Assembly (NCBI RefSeq): GCF_002943525.1 | Contig: NZ_CP025394.1 | Coordinates: forward strand, 4,836,001 to 4,900,000 | Direction of reading: 5' to 3' | DNA from: Kitasatospora sp. MMS16-BH015 | GTDB taxonomy: Bacteria > Actinomycetota > Actinomycetes > Streptomycetales > Streptomycetaceae | Length of the DNA: 64,000 bases | Part shown: positions 1 through 7,811 of the stretch, one piece after another | Numbering within the stretch: the stretch's first letter is position 1 | Layout of the letters: every line of letters starts with the position of its first letter | Program-made: the position numbers and the translations under genes | The notes under the pieces: generated by a model | What the model saw: only the letters and a program-made list of their open reading frames with translations | Databases searched by the model: none | Told to the model about the DNA's origin: nothing

Positions 1-2
1 CG

Positions 3-77
3 TGGAACCGGCGGCGCAGCGTCCTCGCCCTGCTCGCCCTCGCCGCCAACTGCGCCGCGCTGTCGGCCCTGCTCTGA
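3..77 (+). CDS. C-terminal end of a membrane protein, possibly DUF1772/anthrone-oxygenase-like (partial)
   Basis: Only the last 24 codons are in the window. They start with WNRRRSVLALLALAANC, a basic turn followed by a hydrophobic helix, and end in a TGA 32 bases before the next gene. A Trp-Asn-Arg turn before a final transmembrane helix is typical of DUF1772 proteins, a family that includes anthrone oxygenases of aromatic polyketide clusters, and the neighbouring oxygenases would suit that. The fragment is too short to prove the family. What is seen is an in-frame hydrophobic C-terminus on the same strand as the following operon. Confidence 0.4.
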   Translation, partial: WNRRRSVLALLALAANCAALSALL

Positions 78-109
78 CGCACCGACCCACCAGTCCAAGG
101 AGGAAGACA

Positions 110-862
110 ATGAATCTGGCCCTGGAGGGCAAGAAGGCCCTCGTCACCGGCGGTACCCGCGGCGTCGGCCGCGGCATCGTGCTCGCCCTGGCCCGGGCCG
201 GCGTCGACGTGGTGACCTGCTACCAGCAGGAGAGCGACTACGTCGGCTCGCTGGAGCGGGAGTTGAAGGAGATCGGCGGCAACCACCTGGTGCTGCAGGC
301 CGACGTGACCCGCCCGGACGAGGTGGCCGCCCTGGTCGCGCGGGCCGGCGAGGCGTACGGCCGGCTCGACCTGGTGGTCAACAACGCCGGGGCGATCAGC
401 CACATCCCCTACGCCGAGCTGCCGCTGGAGGAGTTCCAGCGGGTGTTCACCACCAACGTCACCGCCGCGCACCTGGTCGTCCAGCACGCCCTGCCGCTGC
501 TGCACGCGGGCTCCTCCGTGGTCAGCATCGGCTCCAAGGCGGTGGACGCCGGCATTCCGCTGCGCTCGCACTACACCGCCACCAAGGCGGCGCTGGTGGG
601 TCTCAGCCGTTCGCTGGCCAAGGAGTTCGGCGGCAAGGGCATCCGGTTCAACGTGGTGGCCCTCGGCGTGGTGGAGACCGAGAACCTGTACAAGCTGCCC
701 GAGGACCAGCAGAAGCTGATGGTCGAGCGCTACAGCGCCAAGACGGCCCTGGGCCGGCTCGGGACTCCGGAGGAGGTCGCCGGTGCGGTGCTCTGGCTGG
801 CCAGCGACCTCTCCCGCTACGTGACCGGCTCGACCGTCAGCGTCGACGGGGGGATCTCCTGA
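110..862 (+). CDS. SDR-family ketoreductase
   Basis: A 250-residue classical short-chain dehydrogenase/reductase, NAD(P)-dependent and cytoplasmic. The N-terminal dinucleotide motif is TGGTRGVGRG, the structural motif is NNAG, the catalytic Ser sits in SIGSKAV and the Tyr/Lys pair in HYTATKAA; the end VTGSTVSVDGG is typical of FabG-like enzymes. The ATG at 110 has an AAGGAGG ribosome site about seven bases upstream, so the longer open frame reaching base 2 is not used. The stop overlaps the next start by one base. It resembles the SDR at 4704-5441. In this context it probably reduces a ketone or quinone of the polyketide; the exact position cannot be told. Confidence 0.88.
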   Translation: MNLALEGKKALVTGGTRGVGRGIVLALARAGVDVVTCYQQESDYVGSLERELKEIGGNHLVLQADVTRPDEVAALVARAGEAYGRLDLVVNNAGAISHIPYAELPLEEFQRVFTTNVTAAHLVVQHALPLLHAGSSVVSIGSKAVDAGIPLRSHYTATKAALVGLSRSLAKEFGGKGIRFNVVALGVVETENLYKLPEDQQKLMVERYSAKTALGRLGTPEEVAGAVLWLASDLSRYVTGSTVSVDGGIS

Positions 863-1182
863 TGACGTTCCGGGTCATGCTCCGGATGGAGATCAAGCCG
901 GAGACCGAGGCCGCCTTCGTCGAGGAGTGGCACCGCGGCACCGAGGCGGTCACGGGCCACCCGGCCAATCTCGGCCAGTGGCTCTCCAAGGACAGCGGAG
1001 AGGCGGGCACCTACTGGATCGTCAGCGACTGGCTGGACGAGCCCCGGTTCCGGGCCTTCGAGGAGAGCCCCGCCCACCTGGAGCACCGGGCCAAGCTGCA
1101 CCCCTACCGCAGCGGCGGCTCGTTCCACACCATGGAGCTGGTGGCCCACATCCCGGGCCGGGCGGCGGCCGCCGATGTCTGA
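862..1182 (+). CDS. ABM-family monooxygenase (quinone-forming type)
   Basis: A 106-residue protein of the antibiotic biosynthesis monooxygenase (ABM) dimeric alpha/beta-barrel family, to which ActVA-Orf6, TcmH and JadG belong. Such enzymes need no metal or cofactor and oxidise phenolic rings of polyketides to quinones. The pattern VMLRMEIKPETEAAFVEEW, then SDWLDEPRFRAFEESPAHLEHR, is the usual strand-helix-strand layout of the fold and resembles the protein at 4309-4647. Start and stop overlap the neighbours on both sides (1 and 8 bases), so it is translationally coupled to the SDR before it and the second ABM protein after it. The ring it acts on is unknown. Confidence 0.82.
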   Translation: MTFRVMLRMEIKPETEAAFVEEWHRGTEAVTGHPANLGQWLSKDSGEAGTYWIVSDWLDEPRFRAFEESPAHLEHRAKLHPYRSGGSFHTMELVAHIPGRAAAADV

Positions 1183-1483
1183 GGTACGGGTGCTGGTCTA
1201 CCAGGTCGCCCGGGACGAGGCCGAGTTGGCCGCCGTCCGGGAGGCGTACCACCAGGTGAGCGGGCGGCTGGCCGAGGTGCCGGGGATGCTCGGCAACGAG
1301 CTGCTCCGGCAGGCCCACGACCCCCTGTCGCTGGTGGTGGTCAGCCGCTGGGCGAGCATGGCGGACTTCGAGACCTGGGAGTCGGGCGCGGAGCACCGCG
1401 AGGACACCGCACCGCTGCGGCCCTACCGGGACACCCGGACCGGCACGCCGTTCGCCGTCTACCAGGTCGACGCGGTCCACTGA
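1175..1483 (+). CDS. second ABM-family monooxygenase
   Basis: A 102-residue ABM-fold protein, clearly diverged from the one it overlaps by eight bases. It keeps the typical pattern: first strand VRVLVYQVARD, the central GMLGNELLRQ, and the SRWASMADFETWESGAEHR helix. Two adjacent ABM genes suggest either two separate ring oxidations or a heteromeric pair; some ABM-fold proteins act as cyclases rather than oxygenases, so that is a fallback reading. It closes the left operon and is followed by a hairpin at 1504-1540. Confidence 0.78.
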   Translation: MSEVRVLVYQVARDEAELAAVREAYHQVSGRLAEVPGMLGNELLRQAHDPLSLVVVSRWASMADFETWESGAEHREDTAPLRPYRDTRTGTPFAVYQVDAVH

Positions 1484-1503
1484 CCGGCCGCCCGCCCCTG
1501 ACC

Positions 1504-1540
1504 GCTGTCCCCGGCGCAAACCCCCGGCGCCGGGGACAGC
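1504..1540 (+). terminator. hairpin terminator after the ABM genes
   Basis: A perfect 14-base stem (1504-1517 with 1527-1540) and a nine-base loop, starting 21 bases after the ABM stop, followed by CCTTTA. No T-run is present, as is usual for actinomycete terminators. Confidence 0.6.
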
Positions 1541-1591
1541 CCTTTACCCCGAACACGTACCGGGAACGCACCCCAGAAGGAAGGCAGCACC

Positions 1592-2452
1592 ATGAGCCAC
1601 CCCAGACTGGCCTTCATCGGACTCGGCGCCATGGGCGGCGGCATGGCGCACCGCCTGCTCCGCTCGGGCTACGAGCTGACCGTCCACAACCGGACCGCGA
1701 GCCGGGCCGCACCGCTGGTCGCCGAAGGCGCCGTGCTCGCCGGCTCGCCGGCGCGGGCCGTCGCGGGCCTGGGCACCGTGCTGCTCAGCCTCAGCGACGA
1801 GGCCGCCGTCGAGCAGGTGCTGTTCGGCGAGGTGCTGCCCGTCCTGGCGCCCGGCAGCACGGTGATCGACACCTCCACCGTCTCCCCGGAGTACGCGCGC
1901 GAGGCCGCGGCCCGGCTGGCCGCGGCGGGGCTGCGCCGGGTGGAGGCCTGCGTGGTGGGCAACCCGCTGCAGGCCAGGGAGGGGCAGCTGCGGGTCTTCG
2001 CCGCCGGGGAGGAGCGGGACATCGAGGCGGTGCGGCCCGTCCTGGAGGCCATCGGCTCCGAAGTGGTGCTCTTCGGTGCGCCGGGTGCGGCGGCCACCGC
2101 CAAGTTGATCCTCAACCTGCTGCTGGGTGCCCAGGTGGCCTCGCTCGCCGAGGCGGTGACGTACGGGGAGCGGGCCGGGCTCGACCGGGACCAGCTGCTC
2201 GCGACGATCGCCGGCACCGGCTTCAGCTCCCAGGTCATGCGGTTCCGGGCCGAGTTGATGCGCAAGGGCGCCTACCAGCCGGCCTTCTTCCGCTCCACGC
2301 TGATGGAGAAGGACCTGCGCCTCGCCGTCACCGACGCCGCCGCGGCGGGCGTCGCCATGCCGGTGCTCGACACCGTACGGTCGCGCTTCGCCGCCGTGGT
2401 CGAGGCCGGCGACGGCGACAAGGACGCGTCGGTCCTGATCGAGCACAGCTGA
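1592..2452 (+). CDS. NAD(P)-dependent beta-hydroxyacid dehydrogenase-family reductase
   Basis: A 286-residue member of the 6-phosphogluconate/3-hydroxyisobutyrate dehydrogenase family, which also contains imine reductases. The Rossmann motif GLGAMGGGMAHRLL is at residues 11-24, and the helical C-terminal domain carries the conserved Lys in AAATAKLILNLLLGAQ. Start ATG follows GAAGGAAGG. It stands as a single gene between two hairpins. Possible roles are reduction of a ketone, or of an imine if the aglycone carries nitrogen as the downstream amidotransferase suggests. The family call is firm, the substrate open. Confidence 0.8.
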   Translation: MSHPRLAFIGLGAMGGGMAHRLLRSGYELTVHNRTASRAAPLVAEGAVLAGSPARAVAGLGTVLLSLSDEAAVEQVLFGEVLPVLAPGSTVIDTSTVSPEYAREAAARLAAAGLRRVEACVVGNPLQAREGQLRVFAAGEERDIEAVRPVLEAIGSEVVLFGAPGAAATAKLILNLLLGAQVASLAEAVTYGERAGLDRDQLLATIAGTGFSSQVMRFRAELMRKGAYQPAFFRSTLMEKDLRLAVTDAAAAGVAMPVLDTVRSRFAAVVEAGDGDKDASVLIEHS

Positions 2453-2466
2453 CCGTAGGGCCCATC

Positions 2467-2494
2467 GGGCGTGGGGGCTTCGGCCGCCACGCCC
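2467..2494. terminator. bidirectional hairpin between convergent genes
   Basis: A 12-base stem with one mismatch and a TTCG loop (2467-2478 with 2483-2494) in the 53 bases between the stops of the dehydrogenase and the FAD monooxygenase. Confidence 0.55.
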
Positions 2495-2505
2495 TCGGGC
2501 GTGCG

Positions 2506-4146
2506 TCAGCGGGCGAGCATCCGGGCCAGGGCCTGCCGGAGGGCCTCGGCGGCATCGTCGAGGGCTCCGGCCGACCGCCAGGCCACCGCGCCGTCCGGGC
2601 GGACCAGCACCGCACCGGCCTCGGTCACGCCGTAGGTCTTCGCCCAGGTGCCGCTCGGATCCTCGAACTCGCCGTCGCCGCCGATGCCGTGCAGGTCGAG
2701 CGGGACGCCCAGCTGCCGGGCGGCGGTCTCGGCCGCCGCGGGCCACGCGCCGGGGATCGAGCCGGTGAGCAGAACCGGCGCGCCGCCGAAGAGGTCCAGG
2801 GTGGAGCACTCGCCACCGGGCCGCCGGAGCTGGACGTGGGGGGCCCGGGTGCCCGGCAGGCCGCGCGGATCCGTCGCCCAGACCGCCGGCTCGCCCGCCG
2901 CCGCGGGCTCGGTCTCGGGCTCCTCGGCGGCCGGGTCGCACGGGTAGCGCCAGCCGAACCACATCGTGGCGTCCTCGACGACGCCCGGCGGAAGCCCGCG
3001 CCGCCCGCTGCGGTCGGCGCCCCGGGGGCGGTCCTGCTGGCGCAGGACGGCCTGCCGCACGGTGGCCTCGCAGATCGGCCGGCGTTCGGCGTCGTAGCTG
3101 TCGAGCAGGTCGGGCGCCGCGTGGCCGGTCAGGACGGCGGCCAGCTTCCAGGCCAGGTTGTGGGCGTCCTGGACACCGGTGTTGGAGCCGAAGGCGCCGC
3201 TCGGGGGCATCACATGGGCGGCGTCACCGGCCAGGAACACCCGGCCGGACCGGAACGTGTCGGCCACCTTCGCCGCCGCCTCCCACGGGACGACGCCCAG
3301 GATCTGCACGGGCAGCCCGGGGACTCCGGCGGCCGCCCGGACCAGCTCCACGCAGCGCTCGGGCGGGTAGTCGGCCGCGACGTCCTCGGCGGCGGCCGGG
3401 TCCACGATCACGTCGAGCCGCCACTCCCGCGCGTTGTCCAGGGGGATCAGCGCGCCGCGCACCCGGGAGTTGAACGTGTAGCACATGATGAACCGGCGGT
3501 CGCCGAGCTCCGCCGTGAGGTCGGCCCGGAAGTGGACGGCCAGGAACCGGCCGAGCTGCCCGCTGCCGCCGAACGGGATGTCCAGCTGCCGGCGCACCGC
3601 GCTGCGGGCTCCGTCGGCCGCGACCAGGTAGCCGGCCCGCACCCGGTCGGTCCGGCCGTCGGGGCCCCGGACCAGCGCGGTGACCCCGCTGGTGTCCTGC
3701 TCCAGGGCGAGGAGCCGGCTGTCGAAGCGGAAGACCGCCCCGGCCCGTTCGGCGGCCCGGCGCAGCACGCCCTCCAGCTCGCCCTGGTGGCACAGGCACC
3801 AGGTGGTGGGGGACAGCCCGCTCAGGTCGGAGCTGACCTCGCGGTAGTACTCCTCCCGGAAGGCGCCGAGCTCCGGTCCGGCCAGCGACCCCGCCAGCCG
3901 CACCCCGCTGTTGCGGGCCAGGGCCCGCGCGGAGGGCAGGGCGCGCAGCTCCTCCTCCAGGCCGGCGGCCCGCAGCAGCTCCATCGAGCGCGGGTTCACG
4001 CCCCGGGTGCGCGGGTGGGACGAGAGGCTGCTCCGCTGCTCGAGCACCAGGCAGCGGACTCCCCGCCGGGCCAGGAACAGCGCGGTGGACAGCCCGACCA
4101 GGCTGCCTCCGACGATCACTACCGGAAACTGCGACTCCTCGGTCAT
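2506..4146 (-). CDS. class A FAD monooxygenase with C-terminal thioredoxin-like domain (1)
   Basis: A 546-residue aromatic hydroxylase of the PheA/TfdB group (RdmE, PgaE, OxyS type), using FAD and NAD(P)H to hydroxylate or cleave aromatic polyketide rings. The N-terminal FAD site VVIVGGSLVGLSTALFLARR is at about residues 9-28, the DG motif in VAADGARSAVRR and the GD motif in FLAGDAAHVMPPSGAFG, followed by the NTGVQDAHNLAWKLA helix. The C-terminal 150 residues (LLTGS to AGAVLVRPDGAVAWR) form the thioredoxin-like domain. ATG 4146 has GGAGGAG upstream; the open frame running on to 5118 is a shadow. It is transcribed away from the ABM gene at 4309 across a region with SARP-like boxes. Confidence 0.9.
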   Translation of the reverse strand: MTEESQFPVVIVGGSLVGLSTALFLARRGVRCLVLEQRSSLSSHPRTRGVNPRSMELLRAAGLEEELRALPSARALARNSGVRLAGSLAGPELGAFREEYYREVSSDLSGLSPTTWCLCHQGELEGVLRRAAERAGAVFRFDSRLLALEQDTSGVTALVRGPDGRTDRVRAGYLVAADGARSAVRRQLDIPFGGSGQLGRFLAVHFRADLTAELGDRRFIMCYTFNSRVRGALIPLDNAREWRLDVIVDPAAAEDVAADYPPERCVELVRAAAGVPGLPVQILGVVPWEAAAKVADTFRSGRVFLAGDAAHVMPPSGAFGSNTGVQDAHNLAWKLAAVLTGHAAPDLLDSYDAERRPICEATVRQAVLRQQDRPRGADRSGRRGLPPGVVEDATMWFGWRYPCDPAAEEPETEPAAAGEPAVWATDPRGLPGTRAPHVQLRRPGGECSTLDLFGGAPVLLTGSIPGAWPAAAETAARQLGVPLDLHGIGGDGEFEDPSGTWAKTYGVTEAGAVLVRPDGAVAWRSAGALDDAAEALRQALARMLAR

Positions 4147-4225
4147 CCCGTGTTCTCCTCCGACGGCCGTGATGGAGGCCCGAGGATCGCCGCCCGGCAT
4201 CGGGAACCACTCAAGCCGGGCCCCA

Positions 4226-4243
4226 TTGACCGGGATTCGAGCA
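4226..4243 (+). promoter_or_regulatory. SARP-type box pair upstream of ABM gene
   Basis: TTGACCG and TCGAGCA start exactly 11 bases apart, 66 bases before the ATG at 4309. SARP activators (ActII-ORF4, DnrI) bind TCGAG-type heptamers repeated every 11 bases just upstream of the -10 region. The opposite strand shows TCGAATC and TCAATGG at the same spacing for the divergent FAD monooxygenase. Confidence 0.5.
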
Positions 4244-4308
4244 GGGCGGGGCACGCTGGCCCGGTCGGGCCGGCCGGCCCGGCGGCCGAGGAGAGAGGCG
4301 GGCGGGGA

Positions 4309-4647
4309 ATGGCGGAGTACGAGGGGCCGGTCCGGGTGATCCTGCGGATGGACATCGCCCCGGGCCGGGAGGCGGAGTTCGAGGCCGTCTGGCTGGAGAT
4401 CGGCGGGCTCATCGGGGCTCAGCCGGCCAACCGGGGCCAGATGCTGGTCCGGTCCGCCGAGGAAGGGGAGGGCCAGGTCTACCACGTGTTCACGGACTGG
4501 GCCGACGAGCCCTCCTTCCGCGCGTTCGAGCTCAGCGCGGAGCACGTGGAGCACCGCCGCCGGCTCCGGCCGCTGCGGATCGGCGGGGGGATGACGGTGA
4601 CGCGGATCGTGCACGACCTGCGCCGGCCCGCGCCCGCGGCGGGCTGA
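4309..4647 (+). CDS. ABM-family monooxygenase (3)
   Basis: A 112-residue ABM-fold protein, closely patterned on the one at 862-1182 (PVRVILRMDIAPGREAEFE; PANRGQML; FTDWADEPSFRAFELSAEHV), so the two look like paralogues from a duplication. The chosen ATG follows GAGAGAGGCGGG; the long frame in which it is embedded starts inside the antisense of the neighbouring gene and is not coding. It is a single-gene unit with its own SARP-like box and a strong terminator. The probable role is oxidation of a phenol ring to a quinone, as in the family. Confidence 0.82.
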   Translation: MAEYEGPVRVILRMDIAPGREAEFEAVWLEIGGLIGAQPANRGQMLVRSAEEGEGQVYHVFTDWADEPSFRAFELSAEHVEHRRRLRPLRIGGGMTVTRIVHDLRRPAPAAG

Positions 4648-4651
4648 ACGC

Positions 4652-4690
4652 GCGAGCGGTCCCCCGCCGGTCGGGCGGGGGACCGCTCGC
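4652..4690. terminator. bidirectional terminator
   Basis: A perfect 17-base stem (4652-4668 with 4674-4690) around a GGTCG loop fills the space between the convergent ABM and SDR stops. Confidence 0.75.
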
Positions 4691-4703
4691 GGGTGCCGGG
4701 TGC

Positions 4704-5441
4704 TCAGACCCCGCCGTCCACGTTGAGGGTCACGCCGCTGATGTACGCGGAGGTGTCGCCGGCCAGGAAGAGCACCGCGCCGGCCACGTCCTCGGGCCGG
4801 CAGATCCGCCCCAGCGCGGTCATCCCGACGATGCGCTCGACCGCCTCGGGCGGCAGCCCGGCGCCCGGCTCGGTCTCGGTGAGGCCGGGGGCCACGGTGT
4901 TGACCCGGATGGCGCGCGGGCCGAGCTCCTTGCACAGCGCCCGGGTGAGGCCGATCAGGGCGGCCTTCGAGGCGGTGTAGTGCACCCCGCGGACGCGACC
5001 GCGGAGCGCGACGGACGAGCCCACGTTGACCACCGAGGCGCCGTCGACGAGCAGCGGCAGCGCGGCCTGGGTGACCAGGTACGCCGAGGTGACGTTGTGG
5101 TCGATCACCCGGTGCCACTCGGTCTCCGCCAGCTCGCCGAACCAGACCTGGCCGTCCACCCCCACGTTGTTGACCAGCGCGTCCAGCCCGCCCAGCGATT
5201 CGCGGACCCGCGCGGCCAGCTCCGCGGCACCGGCCCCGGTGGTCACGTCGGCCTGGACGACGAGATGCCCCTCACCGGTCTCCTTCAGCTCCCGGGCGAG
5301 CGAGTCGGCCTCGGCCCCGGCGCTCCTGGAGCACACCGCCACCGTGGCCCCCGCCCGGGCGAAGGCGAGCGCCGTCGCCCGCCCGATGCCCCGGGTGCCG
5401 CCGGTGACGAGCACGCGCTTGCCGAGCAGTCCCTGATCCAT
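4704..5441 (-). CDS. SDR-family ketoreductase (2)
   Basis: A 245-residue classical SDR. Cofactor motif TGGTRGIGRATAL, NNVG (in place of NNAG), Ser in NVGSSVALRG, YTASK catalytic pair, and the C-terminal ISGVTLNVDGGV. It shares layout and length with the SDR at 110-862 and is probably its paralogue. ATG 5441 is preceded by GGAGAAG. It is divergent from the glycosyltransferase across 178 bases. A polyketide ketoreductase or a tailoring reductase is likely; the substrate cannot be read from sequence. Confidence 0.87.
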   Translation of the reverse strand: MDQGLLGKRVLVTGGTRGIGRATALAFARAGATVAVCSRSAGAEADSLARELKETGEGHLVVQADVTTGAGAAELAARVRESLGGLDALVNNVGVDGQVWFGELAETEWHRVIDHNVTSAYLVTQAALPLLVDGASVVNVGSSVALRGRVRGVHYTASKAALIGLTRALCKELGPRAIRVNTVAPGLTETEPGAGLPPEAVERIVGMTALGRICRPEDVAGAVLFLAGDTSAYISGVTLNVDGGV

Positions 5442-5528
5442 CTGCTTCTCCTCTGCTGCCGGACCTCGGCCGCCACCGTCGCGCGGCCGTCTCGCGGATG
5501 GCTGGACGGCAGCTCGGGCCGGCCTGGT

Positions 5529-5535
5529 TCGAGCG
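5529..5535 (+). promoter_or_regulatory. isolated SARP-like heptamer
   Basis: TCGAGCG occurs 85 bases before the glycosyltransferase start. Related heptamers TCGGGCC and TCGGTCC lie 15 bases to either side instead of 11, so this site is weaker evidence than the others. Confidence 0.3.
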
Positions 5536-5619
5536 GTCCGCGATCGGTCCGATAGGCAGGCGAGAGACCCTTCGCGCCATCAGACGAACCGTAGGTTCTC
5601 AAGGAAGGTGGGGCGATCC

Positions 5620-6795
5620 ATGCGGGTACTGTTCGCGACCTGGGCGTGGCCTTCGCACCTGTACGCGTTGGTGCCGCTGGCCCGGGCCTGCCGGGCCGCC
5701 GGGCACGAGGTGCTGGTCGCCAGTCAGCCGGCGATCCAGGACGAGATCGTCCGCGTCGGCCTGCCGGCGGCCGCGGTCGGGCAGGACGTGGACGCGGCCG
5801 GGCTGGTCCGTGGCTATCTGCTGCCGTCCGCCGCCGTCCCCGCCCCCGTGGTGCCGGCCGGACCGGAGGGCCGGGGCCCGCGCGCCATGCGGATGTTCCA
5901 CGCCCACGCCGACTCCATGGTGGACGACCTCACCGCGCTGGCCCGCGACTGGCGGGCCGATCTGGTGGTGTACGAGCCCACCGCGCTGGCCGGCCCGATC
6001 GCCGCCGCGGCGGCCGGGGTGCCCGCGGTGCGGCTGCTGTACGGCACCGATCTGCTGCTGCGGGCGCGGGGCCTGCTGCCCGAGGTGCTCGCGCCGCTGG
6101 CCGAGCGCAACGGGGTGGGCGCGTTCGACCCGTTCGGATCCTGCACGGTGGACCCGTGCCCGGACGAGTTCCAGGTGCCGGTCGACTACGAGCGGCTGCC
6201 GATGCGGTACGTCCCGTACAACGGGCCCGGTGCGGGCTCGCCCCTGCGGGCGCCGGCCCCCGGCAGGCGCCGGGCCGTGGTGACCTGGGGCCACACGATG
6301 GCCAAGATGTCCCCCGCCCACTTCCTCGCCCCGCAGGCCGCCCTGGCCGCCCGCGACGAGGACACCGAGGTGGTGCTCGCCGTCTCCGCCGCGCAGCTCC
6401 CGCTGCTCGGCGAGCTCCCCGAGGACGTCACCGTCACCGTGGACGTGCCGCTCCACCTGCTGCTCGCCGACGCGGACCTGGTGGTCTCGCACGGCGGGGC
6501 GGGCACCGTGCTGACCGCCCTCCAGGCCGGCCTGCCGCTGCTGCTGGTGCCGCAACTCCCGGACCACGCCGGCCACTCGGCCCGGGTGCTGGCCTGCGGG
6601 GCCGGCGAGGTGCTCAGCCGGGACGAGGCCGACCCCGCGCGGCTGCGTGCCGAGGTGCGGCGGCTGCTCGACTCCGGGGCGGAGCGCGCCGCGGCCCGGC
6701 GGCTGCGCGAGCGCAACGCCGAGCGGCCCGCCCCGGCCGAGCTGGTGCCCGCCCTCGAAGAACTCACCGATCGCCGGTCGGCATCCGTTCGCTGA
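5620..6795 (+). CDS. GT1-family glycosyltransferase
   Basis: A 391-residue MGT/GtfB-fold transferase that would attach an NDP-activated sugar to the aglycone. The acceptor domain begins RVLFATWAWPSHLYALVPLA; the donor-site signature is DLVVSHGGAGTVLTALQAGL followed by PLLLVPQLPDHAGHSARV, as in antibiotic glycosyltransferases. ATG 5620 lies ten bases after AAGGAAGG; a GTG at 5608 would add four residues. No NDP-deoxysugar genes are in the window, so the sugar must come from primary metabolism or from genes to the left. It is followed after 32 bases by an LLM gene, probably one transcript. Confidence 0.88.
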   Translation: MRVLFATWAWPSHLYALVPLARACRAAGHEVLVASQPAIQDEIVRVGLPAAAVGQDVDAAGLVRGYLLPSAAVPAPVVPAGPEGRGPRAMRMFHAHADSMVDDLTALARDWRADLVVYEPTALAGPIAAAAAGVPAVRLLYGTDLLLRARGLLPEVLAPLAERNGVGAFDPFGSCTVDPCPDEFQVPVDYERLPMRYVPYNGPGAGSPLRAPAPGRRRAVVTWGHTMAKMSPAHFLAPQAALAARDEDTEVVLAVSAAQLPLLGELPEDVTVTVDVPLHLLLADADLVVSHGGAGTVLTALQAGLPLLLVPQLPDHAGHSARVLACGAGEVLSRDEADPARLRAEVRRLLDSGAERAAARRLRERNAERPAPAELVPALEELTDRRSASVR

Positions 6796-6827
6796 CCGTC
6801 CGTCGAGACCCGACGAAGGAGAGAGCC

Positions 6828-7685
6828 GTGGAGATCGGAATAGGTCTGCCCACCACCGTCCCGGACAAGGTCGGCCCGGAGGTGCCCCGGTGGGCGCGCC
6901 GGGCCGAGGAGTGCGGCTTCGCCAGCCTCGGTGTGCTGGACCGGCTGGTGTACGACAACTTCGAGCCGCTGGTGTCGCTGGCGGCCGCCGCCGCCGTCAC
7001 CGAGCGGATCAGGCTGGTGACCACCATCCTGATCGCCGGCTACCGCGGCGACGTCGCGCTGCTCGCGAAGCAGGCGGCCACCATCGACGCGATCTCCGAG
7101 GGCCGGCTGACGCTCGGCGTCGCCGCCGGCGGCCGGGAGGACGACTACGCCGCGACCGGTACCGGCTACCACGACCGCGGGGCGCGCCTGGACGCCCTGC
7201 TCGGCGAGCTGCGGGAGATCTGGGCGGGCCGGGGCACGGTGCCCGGCATCGGGCCCGCGCCGCTGCGGCCGGAGGGCGTACCGCTGCTGGTCGGCGGGCA
7301 CTCGGCCCGGGCGATGCGGCGGTCCGCGCAGTTCGGCACCGGCTGGATCGCCGGCGGCAACTCCGTCACGGCCTACGCCGAGCAGGTCCGCCAGGCCCGG
7401 CAGACCTGGGTCGACGCGGGCCGCACCGACCGGCCCAGGATGGTGGCGATCCTCTACACCCACCTCGGGCCGGACGCGGCCCGGGTGGCCGGTGACTACC
7501 TGCGCGCGTACTACTCGTTCATCGGCCCCAAGGCCGAGCGGACGGCCGCCGGTGTGCTGGTCGAGCCGGAGCGGATCCGCGAGGCCGTCCAGGCGTACGC
7601 CGAGGCGGGGTGCGACGAGCTGATCCTGCTGCCCTGCACGGCGGACCTCAAGCAGGTCGGGCTGCTGGCGGACGCCGCGCTCTGA
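6828..7685 (+). CDS. LLM-class flavin/F420-dependent oxidoreductase (1)
   Basis: A 285-residue luciferase-like monooxygenase-fold protein. Typical stretches are IGIGLPTTV at the N-terminus, LDRLVYDNFEPLVSLAAAAAVT, LLAKQAATIDAISEGRLTLGVAAGG and the family Asp-Asp-Tyr in REDDYAATG. It starts with GTG after GAAGGAGAGAG. Such proteins use F420 or FMN for hydride transfer or oxygenation. A second copy of identical length is at 17648-18505, and the two share most motifs. Here it follows the glycosyltransferase. A reductive step on a quinone or ketone is plausible; the cofactor is not decided. Confidence 0.85.
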   Translation: MEIGIGLPTTVPDKVGPEVPRWARRAEECGFASLGVLDRLVYDNFEPLVSLAAAAAVTERIRLVTTILIAGYRGDVALLAKQAATIDAISEGRLTLGVAAGGREDDYAATGTGYHDRGARLDALLGELREIWAGRGTVPGIGPAPLRPEGVPLLVGGHSARAMRRSAQFGTGWIAGGNSVTAYAEQVRQARQTWVDAGRTDRPRMVAILYTHLGPDAARVAGDYLRAYYSFIGPKAERTAAGVLVEPERIREAVQAYAEAGCDELILLPCTADLKQVGLLADAAL

Positions 7686-7704
7686 CCCGGCCGGCCACGG
7701 TGAA

Positions 7705-7732
7705 GGCGCCGGTCCCTCCTGGGGCCGGCGCC
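7705..7732. terminator. hairpin 1 between convergent genes
   Basis: A 12-base stem with one G-T type mismatch (7705-7716 with 7721-7732) and a TCCT loop, 19 bases after the LLM stop. Confidence 0.5.
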
Positions 7733-7750
7733 TCCGCCGTGCCCGGCCCG

Positions 7751-7801
7751 CACGCCGAAGGGCGGCCCGCTCCGATCCGGAGCGGGCCGCCCTTCGGCGT
7801 G
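7751..7801. terminator. hairpin 2, perfect 24-base stem
   Basis: Arms 7751-7774 and 7778-7801 are perfectly complementary around a three-base loop, eleven bases before the stop of the minus-strand monooxygenase. It would terminate both converging transcripts. Confidence 0.75.
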
Positions 7802-7811
7802 CGGCAGGCGG

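Noticed and set aside
2506..5118. An 870-codon minus-strand open frame spanning the FAD monooxygenase and beyond
   Set aside because: Only the part from ATG 4146 matches a protein family and has a ribosome site. The upstream part is the antisense of the ABM gene and of part of the SDR, and has no family match.
5514..5550. SARP array with 15-base period before the glycosyltransferase
   Set aside because: The heptamers are 15 rather than 11 bases apart, so only the single TCGAGCG is listed, at low confidence.
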